A stretch of DNA of 64,000 nucleotides from Aphis gossypii (lineage: Eukaryota > Arthropoda > Insecta > Hemiptera > Aphididae): assembly GCF_020184175.1 (NCBI RefSeq), contig NC_065531.1, forward strand, positions 39,453,213-39,517,212. Direction: 5' to 3'. The notes below the pieces were generated by a model, which saw only the letters and a program-made list of their open reading frames with translations, did not search any database and was not told where the DNA came from. Shown here piece by piece: positions 38,827 through 50,339 of this stretch; the first letter of the stretch is position 1, and each line of letters opens with the position of its first letter. Made by a program: the position numbers and the translations under genes.

Positions 38827-41800
38827 TTTTTTTTTTTTTGTCAGTTATCAATTATGAAATTACACCAGTCTTAAATAGTATAAATATTTTAGTGAGTCGT
38901 AAGTGTATTGAGATGTTTATTACATAAAACCAAAAATCAGTAATTATTAATACATTACAATTACAGTCTACAGACCTGATTAAAGATGTGTGTTGTATCC
39001 GAAATCCCTCGAAAAATAAAAATATTGACATAAGATATTTTCATTGAAAACTAAAATATGGATGTCTTTATGAAGATTTATGTATTGAAACGAATGCAGA
39101 TAACACTCAACTCAAAACTGTCATCTTTAATCGTAGATCGTGGTCAAGTATAATAAATTACTCTTTAAATATCAAAGAAACGAGAATCCGGAATTGTTAA
39201 AAAAACTTCAGAGAGATCATCACGTAGATGGTAGATACCTAATACTAATATTCATTATTCAGTATCCACATTCAAATCACATTTTACGTTTACCATTGAT
39301 AATAATATAATATATCAATATAGATTATATTATATTATCTGTATAGGAATTTTACGAACAGGTTATCATTAATCGAACTGAGCAACAGCGTGTTGTCTTT
39401 CATGTTTCGATTGTCAATATATATATGTAATATTATTATATAGGCTTTCAAGGTGTTATAATAATATGAAAACATTATTTAAATTAATAATTACTAATAT
39501 AATCTACCTTGTAATAGTACTATCTTAAATCGTGCTTGTAATTAAAAATATTATGTTATAAATATAAATAAATTTAAACCAGATTATGGTTCTCTTATCG
39601 ACCTGAGTTACTAACTTTGTTCGTAGATTTGTCGTATATTACCGTCGCGAACTTCTGATACACGGCTCTGTGTTTTTTTTTGTTATGGTTTCTTTTTTTT
39701 TCTAATCTTAAATCTTTTACCTATATCAATATCTGTCTAATTATTTTCATGAATTGCGCCTATTGAATAACTTTTAAAATATCTTTAGAGCTTAGATAAT
39801 ATTTTCCCAGTGCGACAGTCCATTGCCAGTTGCCACAACATATATGACCTTTGTACACATTAATAAACGGACGTAAGGGTAAGTGAATTCAGTTGAATAT
39901 TAACAATATATACCTTTAGCTATCTATATAATTTATTAACAGCACGAATTAGAACACCTGTTAAAACGTTCTTATTTTCTTATTACTCTTTTATTTTGTT
40001 TTTCTAAACCCGGTAATAGTTGTCTTAAACTAGATTGTTCAGATAATTTTTAATGGTTTTGGTCTGTTTTCCAAAAATACTGAGATTATTATTAACTATT
40101 CATTCTACTGCATACCCTGTAGGTACCTATCTTGCTTCTTATTGTGTTTTGTGACTTTGTGGTAGATTAACATCAACTGTTACTTTGTGGTTTGTGTTAC
40201 GGCGGACATGTTTTGAACAGGTACTTAGCAATTTAATTTTAGTTATAGTTGTTGAGAATTGGCACTTGACTATGTTATAAGATTATTAATTTATAACAAC
40301 TATATTATATTATCTTCTTAATTGTTATATAATACTGAGATGAATATTAATTGTTAAAATATATTTAAATTTAAAATTATGATATAACTTGTGCCCATAA
40401 CTTATTTATATACACTTATTATGAATTACCTTGATTGATCAAAGTTAATATTATTTGAAATAATGAATGTTTACTGTTACAAAAATCACCAAGTGTGAAA
40501 CTGTTTATGATCTTAGTCATTAGTTGATTTATGATCTTAAATTAAAAAGTGTAAAATATATTATTTCATTTTAAAAATGTCAATTATTTGAAGTATGTGG
40601 AAAAACTATAATCAATCAAATATTTGTGCTTAAATAGGTGTATTCGTGTGTTTGTTGCATTCTGTGTTCTCAAATAAAGCTCAATTTTTTTCTCTTTGTT
40701 TCTAGTTTTTATAAAATAAGGTATAGCAATATTTTTAATTTTCATTATAATATGTATAACTAGTAAAATTAATAGTAATTTAATCAGTTTTTCTTTAATA
40801 ATTATTTTGTTAGTTTTATTTAATTTTAATAGGTTAGGAATTTTGATGAATAAAAATAAAATAGTTTAAATTACTTGTGTTGTATTATGTATACAAAATA
40901 TATTTTATTACCTATCTAATAGTTTGTCTATAAATAATACATGTTTACTTTAACGTTTGATGTTGGTTATGTCTTGTGTTGTAAATTAGTTGGTGTCTAA
41001 CTGGTAAATACTGGTACTATAATATATCAAGACATCAAGAGTATACTATTATAATGAGAATAACTATGAAATGTTCTATTAAATGTCATTTTGATTGTGA
41101 TTGTACCATCGAATATTTTGAGTGTTACTGTTTTTAAAAATACACTAAACTTATCTATCTATGATGTAATAATAATAACAATTATTATTTTATTTTTTCT
41201 AAATCTTAAACATTTTTTATTTGAGTTGAAAATATATTGTGTTTGCATTAATAATCATCATAGATAAATGTACAATAATATATTACCTAGATGATTACAA
41301 TTGTATAAAATAATACGTTATCGATGCATTACCTTAAAGTATATTATCATTGTGTAAGTAATTGGTTACTTAAATTGATTATTTAAATGTAATAGCTTAA
41401 TATCTTAATGACAACAATAACACTTTTACTTAAATTTTAATTACCAATGAGTATAACCGTTTGACTAAGTAAACATTTAAACATCCACTCTTATAATTTG
41501 TAGAAATATATTAAAATTTAAAATAAATTACATTGGTAGATAGGTTATAATTTATTTTATACATTTGTAAATCCATAAATATGTAAGATGTTCCTAATGT
41601 TTGTTCAGTGTAATAAATATTTGTGCTTAGGAATTAGTTGAAAAATATGCACATTAACATGTTACCTAACATGTTAATATAATATTTAATAATTAATAAT
41701 AGGGAAATTTAAATTTGTTATATCTCAATACAGCCGAGTCTCTATAACACAAATTTCAAGGGAGGTAAAAATTAATTTGACTTATGTACTTTTCGAGTTA

Positions 41801-42573
41801 TAAATATTGCATTAAGTGTATAGGAATTCCCTAGGGACAAAAAAAAATTGAGTTATCAAGACTTGACTGTAATTTATGTATAAAGACCTTAAGGTTCTAT
41901 TTAAATAAGAGATACAAATTGTTTGTTTTTATAACATTTATTAACTCTTAAATTAATGGGAAAGAATAAAAATACTTAAATTTAATAATATTTACTTGTA
42001 TCTACCTACTTCAAATATTGAAAAATTTATTGTATCAATATAACTTTAGAATGATTGTTAAGTAGGTAAATCGTAACTAATCCTTTATTTGTTTTAATCT
42101 TGTCTATGCTTAGATCAAGAATAAACTAGATTAATAAGTAATACCTAACAGTTTGCAATTGTCACATTTATTACTTATTATGTTTACAGTTTATGCAGAC
42201 TAACTAGTTTTTCTTAAAATTCACTATTTAAGTATTTAAATTTTTTCTATTGTATATACCTTAAAAATTATTATTTAAAACACGTCATAATATAAAAAAA
42301 ATATTTTATTTTTGTATTTAGAAATAAAATTCAAAATAAATAACCCTAAAATTGAAAAATAAAACAGAATTGTTCAAAAATACTTAAACATAAATTATTA
42401 ATATATTCATAAATCAATAATTCATAGTATTTATTAAAAGATAAACGTATCTATGTAAATTTTATAAATGTGCAGTTAAATCTTACACAACTGTATAATA
42501 AGGTGATAGAAACATTTGGTGTTTTTGTGTCTTGTGTGTCTGATTGTTGTATTGTGTAGGAAAACCAAATGTA
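38827..42573. promoter_or_regulatory. Divergent intergenic region between PDCD2L and the RMDN3-like gene
   Basis: This region must hold the promoters of both divergent genes and the 5' UTR of the right-hand one. The ATG exon at 42574 follows an acceptor-like TTGTATTGTGTAG, so an upstream non-coding exon is expected. A candidate lies at about 39,790-39,878, ending AAGG before GTAAGT (39879). A second lies near 40,140-40,220, ending GAACAG before GTACTT. A 139-bp Tc1/mariner-type MITE sits at 41731-41869. The promoters themselves cannot be pinned down by eye. Confidence 0.4.
41731..41869. mobile_element. Tc1/mariner (pogo-like) MITE (139 bp)
   Basis: The ends are CAGCCGAGTCTCTATAAC on the left and, reverse-complemented on the right, CAGTCAAGTCTTGATAAC. 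A TA dinucleotide flanks each end (41729-41730 and 41870-41871), as expected for TA-targeting elements. CAGTCGAGTCTCTATAAC-type ends are familiar from pogo-like elements of insects. The element is non-coding. Confidence 0.75.
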
Positions 42574-42574
42574 A
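42569..42574 (+). promoter_or_regulatory. Start-stop uORF overlapping the RMDN3 start codon
   Basis: The bases read ATGTAATG. An ATG is followed immediately by TAA, and the last A of that stop is the first A of the main ATG at 42574. If the exon begins at 42560 as the acceptor suggests, this minimal uORF is in the mature leader and would favour termination-reinitiation or leaky scanning. Confidence 0.5.
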
Positions 42575-44109
42575 TGTCAACAGATCCGCATTGGTTAAAG
42601 GGAGTAATAGCTGTTGCAGTTGGCATTGGAATAACGGTTGGTTCAGTTGGGGTGGTTTTTATATCTCGACTACTAGAAAAAAAAGAAAAACTTTTATTAA
42701 AACAAGAAGTTGATGAATTAAATACTGCAATACTTGATCTTCAAGCAGAATTTAAAGCATTAAAGTAAAATGTTTTTAATATTTTATGTTAAATTCTTAT
42801 GTATTTTCCATGTTTATTTTAATTGTAGGAAAAAAATTATAAAACCAGGAAAAAGATTAACTTTATCTAGTAGCACCAGTGTAACAAGTGAAGCTAGTTT
42901 GTATACAGCATTAGGAACAGACGACGAATTTCACGACATGTCATCAGAAAATGAAGAATCCCATAATTCAAACCTTCTGAATGAAAAGTAAGTAATTGTA
43001 TTTTCTGTTTTGTTGCTAGTAAAAAATCATTATTGTACTTTGTTTCTATAGTCCAGATGGTAGTTTGTCTTCAGAACATTTTAGCGACCATTATACTGGA
43101 CCTTCGTTACTCAGTGATGATATTTTTGATCAAGTAGATGAATTATTTGAAGGTTCTGATGAAGATAAACTTAAAGCTTATGAAATATTAGTAAACCTTA
43201 ATGAAGAAGTAAATTGATTTATTTTTATTCTTCTTCTTAGTATATATTTACACGTACTTATTTATGTTTTAATTCATTTATATAGCGAACAGATGATATT
43301 GAGGTACTTTGGAGGTTAGCAAAATCTTGTCAATTTGTATCAAAATATTATACAGCAGCAAAAAAAAATACAGAAAAGAGTAAATCGGTTATTGATGAAG
43401 GTGGGAAATATTCAAAATATTATAAATGTAAATTCTAAAAAAAATTAATATTTTTAGGTGTTAAATGGGCAAAGCATGCTTTGGAAATGTATCCAGGGAA
43501 TTGCAATGCACACAAATGGTTTGCTATATGTAGTGGTGCTCGTGGTCAGTTAGGTACAACTAAAGAAAAAATTGAAGGAGGTTACATATTCCAAAATCAC
43601 ATAAATGAAGCAATCAAAATCAATTCTCGTGATCCAACTTTATATTATTTAAAAGGAAAACTTGAATATGAAGTAAAATTTATTGAATTTATTGAATTAG
43701 TATACAACTTAACAACAATTTATAATATTTATTTAGGTTGCTGTATTGTCATCTTTTGACCGACGTATAGCCAGTTGGTTATATGGAGAAGTACCTAAAG
43801 GTACAATACCAGAGGCTATTGAATTATTTTTAAAATTTCAACGTGAATCTCCAATTCAGTTAAAAGACTGTCACCTACATCTTGCCAAGTGCTACCTAGC
43901 GAAAAATGAGTATGAAAATGCTGTGAATTGGTTGGAAAAAACATTGCAGCTTCCTGTCAAGGATTCTGAGGTCAATAAAATAATTGTCTTACATTAATCT
44001 AAGTATGGTTGCAATAGTTTTAAAATATAATTAATTATTTTAGGACAGAGAAACGGATAATGAAGCCAATCAACTTCTCAAGAAATACATAAAATATAAA
44101 AAAGCTTAG
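42574..44109 (+). CDS. RMDN3: RMDN3/PTPIP51-like regulator of microtubule dynamics protein (7 coding exons, 378 aa)
   Basis: The exons are 42574-42764, 42829-42987, 43052-43208, 43286-43400, 43458-43672, 43737-43970 and 44044-44109. All junctions keep frame and give 379 codons with stop. Residues 8-31 form one membrane segment (LKGVIAVAVGIGITVGSVGVVFI), followed by a basic, heptad-like coiled-coil (about 32-64). A Ser/Thr/acidic linker (about 76-170) comes next, containing ASLYTALG and DDEFHDM. The C-terminal half is a TPR-like helical domain (DIEVLWRLAKSCQFVSKYY, VKWAKHALEMYPGN, AHKWFAICSG, ASWLYGEVPKGTIPEAIELFLKF, LHLAKCYLAKNEYENAVNWLEK). These TPR phrases are diagnostic of the RMDN family. 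The N-terminal anchor and coiled-coil point to the RMDN3 branch. Family knowledge: RMDN3 sits in the mitochondrial outer membrane, tethers ER through VAP proteins and transfers phospholipid. The exon 6 donor is the weak GAG|GTCAAT. The start is preceded by ATGTA, making a start-stop uORF. Confidence 0.93.
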
Positions 44110-45145
44110 GTTCCATTGTTATTTTCTGATATTTTTTTTCTTCCATAACCAAACTACGTGATTTTTAAATTTTCAACTTTATGTATGTTTATTTTTTTCT
44201 ATTTTTTGGTGTAATGTAACAGTGGTATATTATAATTTAATTTTAGTTTATTTCTATATTATGTTATAAACAAAAAATTGCATTTCTCTGAAATTTTAAA
44301 ATTTTAATCATAATTATGAAAATATTGGTTCTCAAGTTTATTACAGAGTATTATTATATTTTTTGAGACTTAATTGTATTTATTTAAACCTTTTATGTTC
44401 ATAATTGTTATTTTTACAGATAGTTAACATCAATCAAATAATGTTTGATCAAAGTTATAGTTTTGATTTAATATCTACAAGTCTTATTATTTTTATTTTT
44501 TTTTTTGAATTTTACTTTAAGGAACTGCCATGTTACCTCTCAAAATATATTAAATATTTCTTTTTGTATTGTATCCTTTCATACACCACTTTTACAATAT
44601 AACTTTATGAGTAAAAATTTATATTACAAATAAATTGACTTATTCATGTTGGTCTAATTAAAAAATAGTGTAATTAATTACTTATTAGTTGGAAAAATAT
44701 AATTATAATTAAAATAAATAGTGATTATAGCATACTAATATTGTAATCAGTGAAACATTAAGTTGTGAAAAATGAATTTCTATTGTGTTAATTTTGTTAT
44801 TGTACATTTATTATTAAACCATTGGGTGTAGTTCTTATAATATGATCTACTCAATAATAGTAAATGATACATTTAGAAATTTGTTTAAAAAAATGTTACT
44901 TGATAAAATAAATGTGACACATAATAAATTATAATCTAAAAATATAGTTAAATTTAACCAAACATTTGTATTAAGCATTTATGTTTTAATTTAGTTCTAT
45001 GCTGTCCGTCGTAACCTTTATTAATTTATAACTGCTGGTTGTACTTTGCTTGGTATTTCTATGTGCATGCTTTTGTAAACGTATTTAATCAAATAATTTT
45101 TTTTTTCTAATTTGAAAATTTTATTACAGTTAAAAGCAATTGAAA
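44110..45145. other. Spacer between the RMDN3-like and LCLAT1-like genes
   Basis: This holds the 3' UTR of the left gene (AATAAA at 44629-44634 is a candidate poly(A) signal). To its right are the promoter and a 5' UTR intron of the right gene, because the ATG at 45146 is only 16 nt after a TTTTATTACAG acceptor. A non-coding first exon is probably around 44,990-45,060 but its donor is not clear. Confidence 0.45.
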
Positions 45146-47426
45146 ATGGAATGGCGTGGGATTGCATACATCACATTATGGTATCTAAGTATTACAAGTG
45201 GATTTCTTGCTTTATGTTGTCCAACAGTACCATTGATGTTTGTTTGTCCACACGCTTTTCGTTATATTATTGGTATCATATTCTCTGTGTGGGAGATGTA
45301 TCCAACCGTTAGTAATTTACAATACACATTTTTATTATTGAACTACAGTAATTAATTTTTAGATGTTGATGCGTTTATTGTTCGACACTCGTTTTGTAAT
45401 AACTGGAGATCACATTAATCCATTTGATGGTGCATTATTAATAATGAATCACCGTAATCGGTTGGATTGGAATTTTTTGTGGGGTGGTATATACTACAGC
45501 TCCAAGCCACCTGCGCATAAACTAAAAATGGTACTTAAGTCAGCTATTCGACATGTACCTTTTGCTGGTTGGGTGATGCAATTATCGGGATTTTTATACA
45601 TACATCGTCGTTGGGATCATGATCAGTCTTCAATGGAAAAACAATTAAAATACTTCCGAGATGTAAATGATACTCATCAGGTAAATGGTATTAAAATAAT
45701 AGTTAGATGTTGAATACCAATTTGTAAGAAAATAGTTGGAAATTTCAATATTTTTGTTAAATTTAAATATAAGTTACTTATGTTATTTCATTGTATTATT
45801 ATCTTACGTATTTAACATACAGCTTAATTAAGCTATAATAGCTATTAATTAAAGCAGAAATTGCCTAAAATTTCTTATGTTAAAAACAATCTATTAATAT
45901 TTAAAAAAATGTATATGATAAAAAAAAAATACTTAATTATTGACTACGGCTTACAAGTTAAACTATAAAATATAGAAAAATATATTTTAGATTGGAAATT
46001 TGAAAAAATGCTATAATTAATTAATCATTAATTATAGATTCTATTGTTCCCTGAAGGAACAGATCTATCGCCAAACAATATTATACGTAGCAACAAATAT
46101 GCTGAAAAAAATAATCTTCCTAGTTATAAATATGTGCTTCACCCAAAAACTACAGGATTTGTCTTCCTTGCTGACACCATGCGAAAAAGTAAAATTTATT
46201 ATACCTATACTATTTAAAACAGGTTGATATTGATCAGTTTTATTTATAGATAATCAAATTAAAGCAGTGTATGATTTGACAATTGGTTATCCAGATTTAA
46301 TACCACAAAGTGAAATGGATGCCTTACGAGGTGTATTTCCAAAAAGTGTGCATTTTCATATAAAACGGCAAGTTTTAATCATTTGTAATGTATGTTACAG
46401 TTATTGTAATAAATTAGACGTCGCTAGTACATATTTATATTCCCTTTTTTTATTTATTGCATTTTTACTTCTAAATTATATAGTAGTACAGCTATTAAAT
46501 AAAAAAGAATTTTAATAAAACAAATTCCTCATTTTTTTTAATACTATGTGATTTGTTTAACATAAAACAATCATTATTTCAAAAACTATTAACATATTTT
46601 TACTTCTTTGAATCAGTGTACAATTTTTTCACAATAACACTTATAACTTTAAATACTTATTAAATTATAACTCATGAACTAGTGGTATAAACACATAAAA
46701 ATCTTAGTTCTAATAATTTGTAATATACCTCCAGTTCAAGCCAAATTTTTTGACGTCATCATTATTATAAATATTAAACTACACTATTCAATAAATGTTG
46801 ACTTCCTAATTTTTTTAAAACTCAGAACTTTCTATGTTTAAGTTACTTATAATTTATCTATGTATATATTTATTAATAATATAATGTAATATAATGAATG
46901 TTAAAACATTAAATTTACACATGTATAATTAGACATTAGGTACTCTGAATATTATAGATTTGTAATACCTCAAGTTTGATATATTTTATCATTTTAATTT
47001 ATATAGATATGATGAGGCAGATTTACCATTAACCTCAGATGGCTTAAAATCATGGTTAAATAATATTTGGAAGCTGAAAGAAAAAAGATTAGCTGATTTC
47101 ACTGCCACTTCATCGTTTTCATCCAATCCTCAACCTACACTCAATTATAATCAACCCATTGATAATGCTCTCTATTTAGCTCTAATATTTTGGACCCTAG
47201 TTCAGGTAAATAATTATCATTAATCACAATTAAAGCTTAAAATATGGTTTATTTATAATGACAGTTTTTTTTTTATATCTAGAGTATTGTTATTCATGGT
47301 ATAATAACATCATCATTATTCCAATATTGGTGTTTGTTTTGCAGTATAGTATTTTTTGGATTCTCGTTTACTGAAGATGGTTTCCAAATGTTTGAGGTCA
47401 AATTGTTTAATTTCTTAAGAAATTGA
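45146..47426 (+). CDS. LCLAT1: LCLAT1-like lysocardiolipin/lysophospholipid acyltransferase (6 coding exons, 363 aa)
   Basis: The exons are 45146-45307, 45363-45680, 46038-46188, 46250-46367, 47007-47205 and 47283-47426, giving 364 codons with stop. An N-terminal hydrophobic region (about 8-45) precedes the PlsC domain. Motif I is NHRNRLD at residues 83-89 (the HX4D catalytic pair is H84 and D89), followed by WNFLW. FLYIHRRW and the motif III sequence LLFPEGTDL (164-170) follow, then RSNKYAEKNNLPSYKYVLHPKTTGF, which is specific to the LCLAT1/AGPAT8 branch. The C-terminus has two hydrophobic stretches (ALYLALIFWTLVQSIVIHGII and WCLFCSIVFFGFSF). The family acylates lysocardiolipin, lysophosphatidylinositol or lysophosphatidylglycerol in the ER and mitochondria-associated membranes. 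Length is slightly below vertebrate members (about 380-410). Intron 4 starts with GC rather than GT: ACG|GCAAGT at 46368, spliced to AG at 47006. That is the only arrangement that keeps HIKRYDEADLP in frame. Confidence 0.94.
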
Positions 47427-47645
47427 GAAAAAAAAACATAAATAATATATTATGTGTTCATTGTTATATTATTAGGTATACGGTAGGCATACATATAATA
47501 TTATGAATTATGTATTATTGCATAGTTACCTATATTGACGTCTGTAATAATAGTTATTATTCGTGAAGTTTATTTTACTACTTTAAATTTTGTATACGAT
47601 AATTATTATAAAAACTTAATTATTTATAGGTTTATTTTGTTGAGA

Positions 47646-47651
47646 AATAAA
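47646..47651 (+). terminator. Candidate poly(A) signal of LCLAT1-like gene
   Basis: AATAAA lies about 220 nt after the stop codon. It is one of several AT-rich hexamers in the area. Confidence 0.3.
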
Positions 47652-47811
47652 CATAACATTCAATTTTAAAATTTTAGATATTATATTGTAATACATAACA
47701 ATTATTATAATGTTAAATTGTGTTGACACCTATTGTTATAGTTTACCGTAAAAATATTACCTAGTTTATTTCGGCTAGATATTTTCTTTAGGTATTTATC
47801 AATTTAAAACA

Positions 47812-47905
47812 GAAGATGAGATACCGGCCGATACGGAACAAGACGGGGAAACCGCGTCGGGTACGACGTTCTATCGGCTGCAAAGGTCGACTCGTTCGGT
47901 TTCGT
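47812..47905. other. GC-rich, coding-like islet downstream of LCLAT1
   Basis: An abrupt CpG-rich patch (ATACCGGCCGATACGG, GGGGAAACCGCGTCGGG, CTATCGGCTGCAAAGG) stands in AT-rich flanks. One plus-strand frame stays open through it (DEIPADTEQDGETASGTTFYRLQRSTRSVS) but has no recognisable domain and runs into ordinary intergenic sequence. It could be a single exon of an unrecognised gene, a retrocopy fragment or a regulatory CpG patch. Confidence 0.3.
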
Positions 47906-47973
47906 GTTGCATGTATTTAATTTTTGGAGATTTATCAGTCGTTAACTTCAGAATTAAGATAGTATAGCACTAA

Positions 47974-48242
47974 AGCCCGGAATACACGAGGCTAGTTTTT
48001 CAAGAAAGGATAGCAAGCTAGCTATTCCCAGCGCCTACCCTGGCTTAAAAAATGCTAGCGCAAAAGAAATAGAACGCAATCCTATTAAACTAGCTTAGCT
48101 TTACAGTTGACAATGTTGACATGCTAGCTTACTAGAACATTCCCTAGCTCTGTTTACACGAAGCTATAATTACTAACTTTTTAGCTTACTATTATTACCG
48201 TGCTGTCTTAGCTTGAAAAACTAGCCTCGTGTATTCCGGGCT
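47974..48242. mobile_element. PIF/Harbinger-like MITE with perfect 31-bp TIRs (269 bp)
   Basis: The terminal repeats (47974-48004 and 48212-48242, beginning AGCCCGGAATACACGAGGCT) are identical when one is reverse-complemented. TAA flanks both ends (47971-47973 and 48243-48245), matching the TWA target preference of PIF/Harbinger. The interior repeats CTAGC/GCTAG words many times. Perfect arms indicate a young insertion. There is no coding capacity. Confidence 0.87.
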
Positions 48243-48710
48243 TAATAAGGTGTCTATTTATCACTTTTCAAATCACAAATTGATAACCATGTTTTAAGTT
48301 AAAAATAATTTGAGAATTATGCGGCGAAATTGGTGGGCGGCAAAATGAGATTAATTTGGCGAAGAAATGGTCTCGCGGCGAAATGTGTTTCGACCCTTAT
48401 TTTGAGTATTATAGTTTATTATATTTTGAACGTAAAACTTATTGCGACCTTACCAGATTAGACTTAATGGCAACATTTAATTTTTAATCCATAAATGTTA
48501 TATTTAGTTAGCATTAGCATTGATTATAGGAATTTACAGATAGGCATTAGTATACCTAAGAATTTTCAATGACTAAAAATTGTATTTATAATATCTGCCA
48601 ATAACTAAGCGTTGTATGAATTAACATATTATTTTTTCTGACTACAAATAATTATTCTGATATTTCCTGCACCGGTTTGTGACACTATGACAGTCAAACA
48701 CTCAGGAGCG

Positions 48711-48846
48711 TATACAGAGTGGTTCAATCCCCCAAAATTAATAGTTGTGTAGTTTATTTATATCAATCATCATTTATTGATAAATATTGATTATTGTAAA
48801 AAAATGTATACCCCCCCCCCTAATATATATATTTTGTGTGTACGTG
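48711..48846. mobile_element. Second copy of the short GCACGTATACA element
   Basis: It begins AGGAGCGTATACAGAG, carries the shared core TAATAGTTGTGTAGTTTATT and AAATATTGATTATTGTAAA, and ends in a C-run followed by GTGTGTACGTGCTCT. It is homologous in order and orientation to the element at 4689-4818. No clear target duplication remains. Confidence 0.65.
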
Positions 48847-50339
48847 CTCTTAGCATCGCACTATCACCATTCGTCAGTCGCAATAAGTGTCCACAATGAT
48901 AAATATTTCATTCTGTACGCAACCAGACTATTGGAGACTGGAGACTAATAAATAATAATATTTTATTTTAATAAGAAAAATTAACTCACGTCATAATTCA
49001 GTAAACATTGTTATGTGCGGAAGTATTTTACTGGACATAAGACAAATTTGAACATTATTTTATAATCATCGGTATTAGTAAATAATAAATATAACATTAA
49101 AACAATACAGTCATTTAGGTAATTTGGTTTAAACTAAGGTTTATTGATTATGTCCTAGAGTGTTATCCCTACAATCAATAGCCAATATAAAAATAATTAA
49201 TTTTTAGATTTATAAAGCTTATGAATATTTACTATTTACTTCTAATAACGAAAGATACTATTGATTTTACAAAATAAAAATATTTACAGTTTTTGCCTTT
49301 TTGGTAACGTATTTAAACTTTGTTATTTCTTTTCAGTATTATAATTAACTTATAAAATTTTTTTTAATTATGTTGCTATAAACTGATACTTGCCCTGAAG
49401 TTAATAAATAAGGACTATTATTTAGAAAATTCTTTATAGTTTAAGCGATGTAAACGAAAAAAAAACGGTTTTTTTTTGCAATTGAATTTATAATAATATG
49501 TTTTCCCAGAAAACCATCAAGTTCATTTATATAAGATGTAGAAGAAGTAGTAAAAAACTTCGTACATTCAAGATTAGTTGGTATTGATGAACTGATGTAT
49601 TTTTAAAATTTTCATTGAAGATAATAAATACGTATCGCTTATTTAAAAAATTAGAGCATTAAATTAAAAAAAAAAAACGATTAGCTGGCGTTTTGTTATT
49701 GGTATTGATATAGGCAGTCATTATCCGTAGCTCTGCATTACATTTTCAATCCTGAACATCTTCCCCACTTACTTACAATAAGTTAGTAATTTATAAATTA
49801 TAATTACCTATTCTACAATTCACTAGAAATATTTGGCAAAACAACGTTTGCAGAATCAAAGTAGGTGATTATTACCTTACGGGATAGCTATATACCTATG
49901 TTGTTTAAAAGAGTGTATACAATTAAAAAAATTAAAATAAAACAGTACAATCTAACCCGTACAATAATTTTTTATTTTATTAATATTTATTTTTATTTAA
50001 GTATTTACTAGGTTTGTCACGAATATCTTCTATCGCTTTTCTTTTTTCATAACTTCTTATTTCTTGTCTTTTTATTACTTGATTTGAAAATGGAAGGCAT
50101 GGAGTAATGTGAGTATCACTTGCCGAATTTGTCAAAGAATATTATGTTCCGTTTTTGTAATTGTTAAATAAAACCAATAAATTGCCTCTTTGCAGGGCAG
50201 TAAATAATTTACTTTTTGACATATTTTGTTTAATGTAAACACTATAATAGGCATTAACAGAAGAACACTACGAATGTTTATGTTCGTCAAGGTATAGGTA
50301 CCTATAGGCTGTAAATACTGACAATAACATTACGGGGAA

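Noticed and set aside
43970..44043. Possibility that the RMDN3-like gene ends at the TAA after 43970 instead of splicing to a seventh exon
   Set aside because: The donor GTCAAT is weak. However, the 66-bp exon after TTATTTTAG continues in frame with DRETDNEANQLLKKYIKYKKA, a charged tail typical of the family, so splicing is preferred.
45112..45312. Alternative frame overlapping the first LCLAT1 exon
   Set aside because: It is a shadow of the real exon in another frame, lacks acyltransferase similarity and does not continue across the splice junction.
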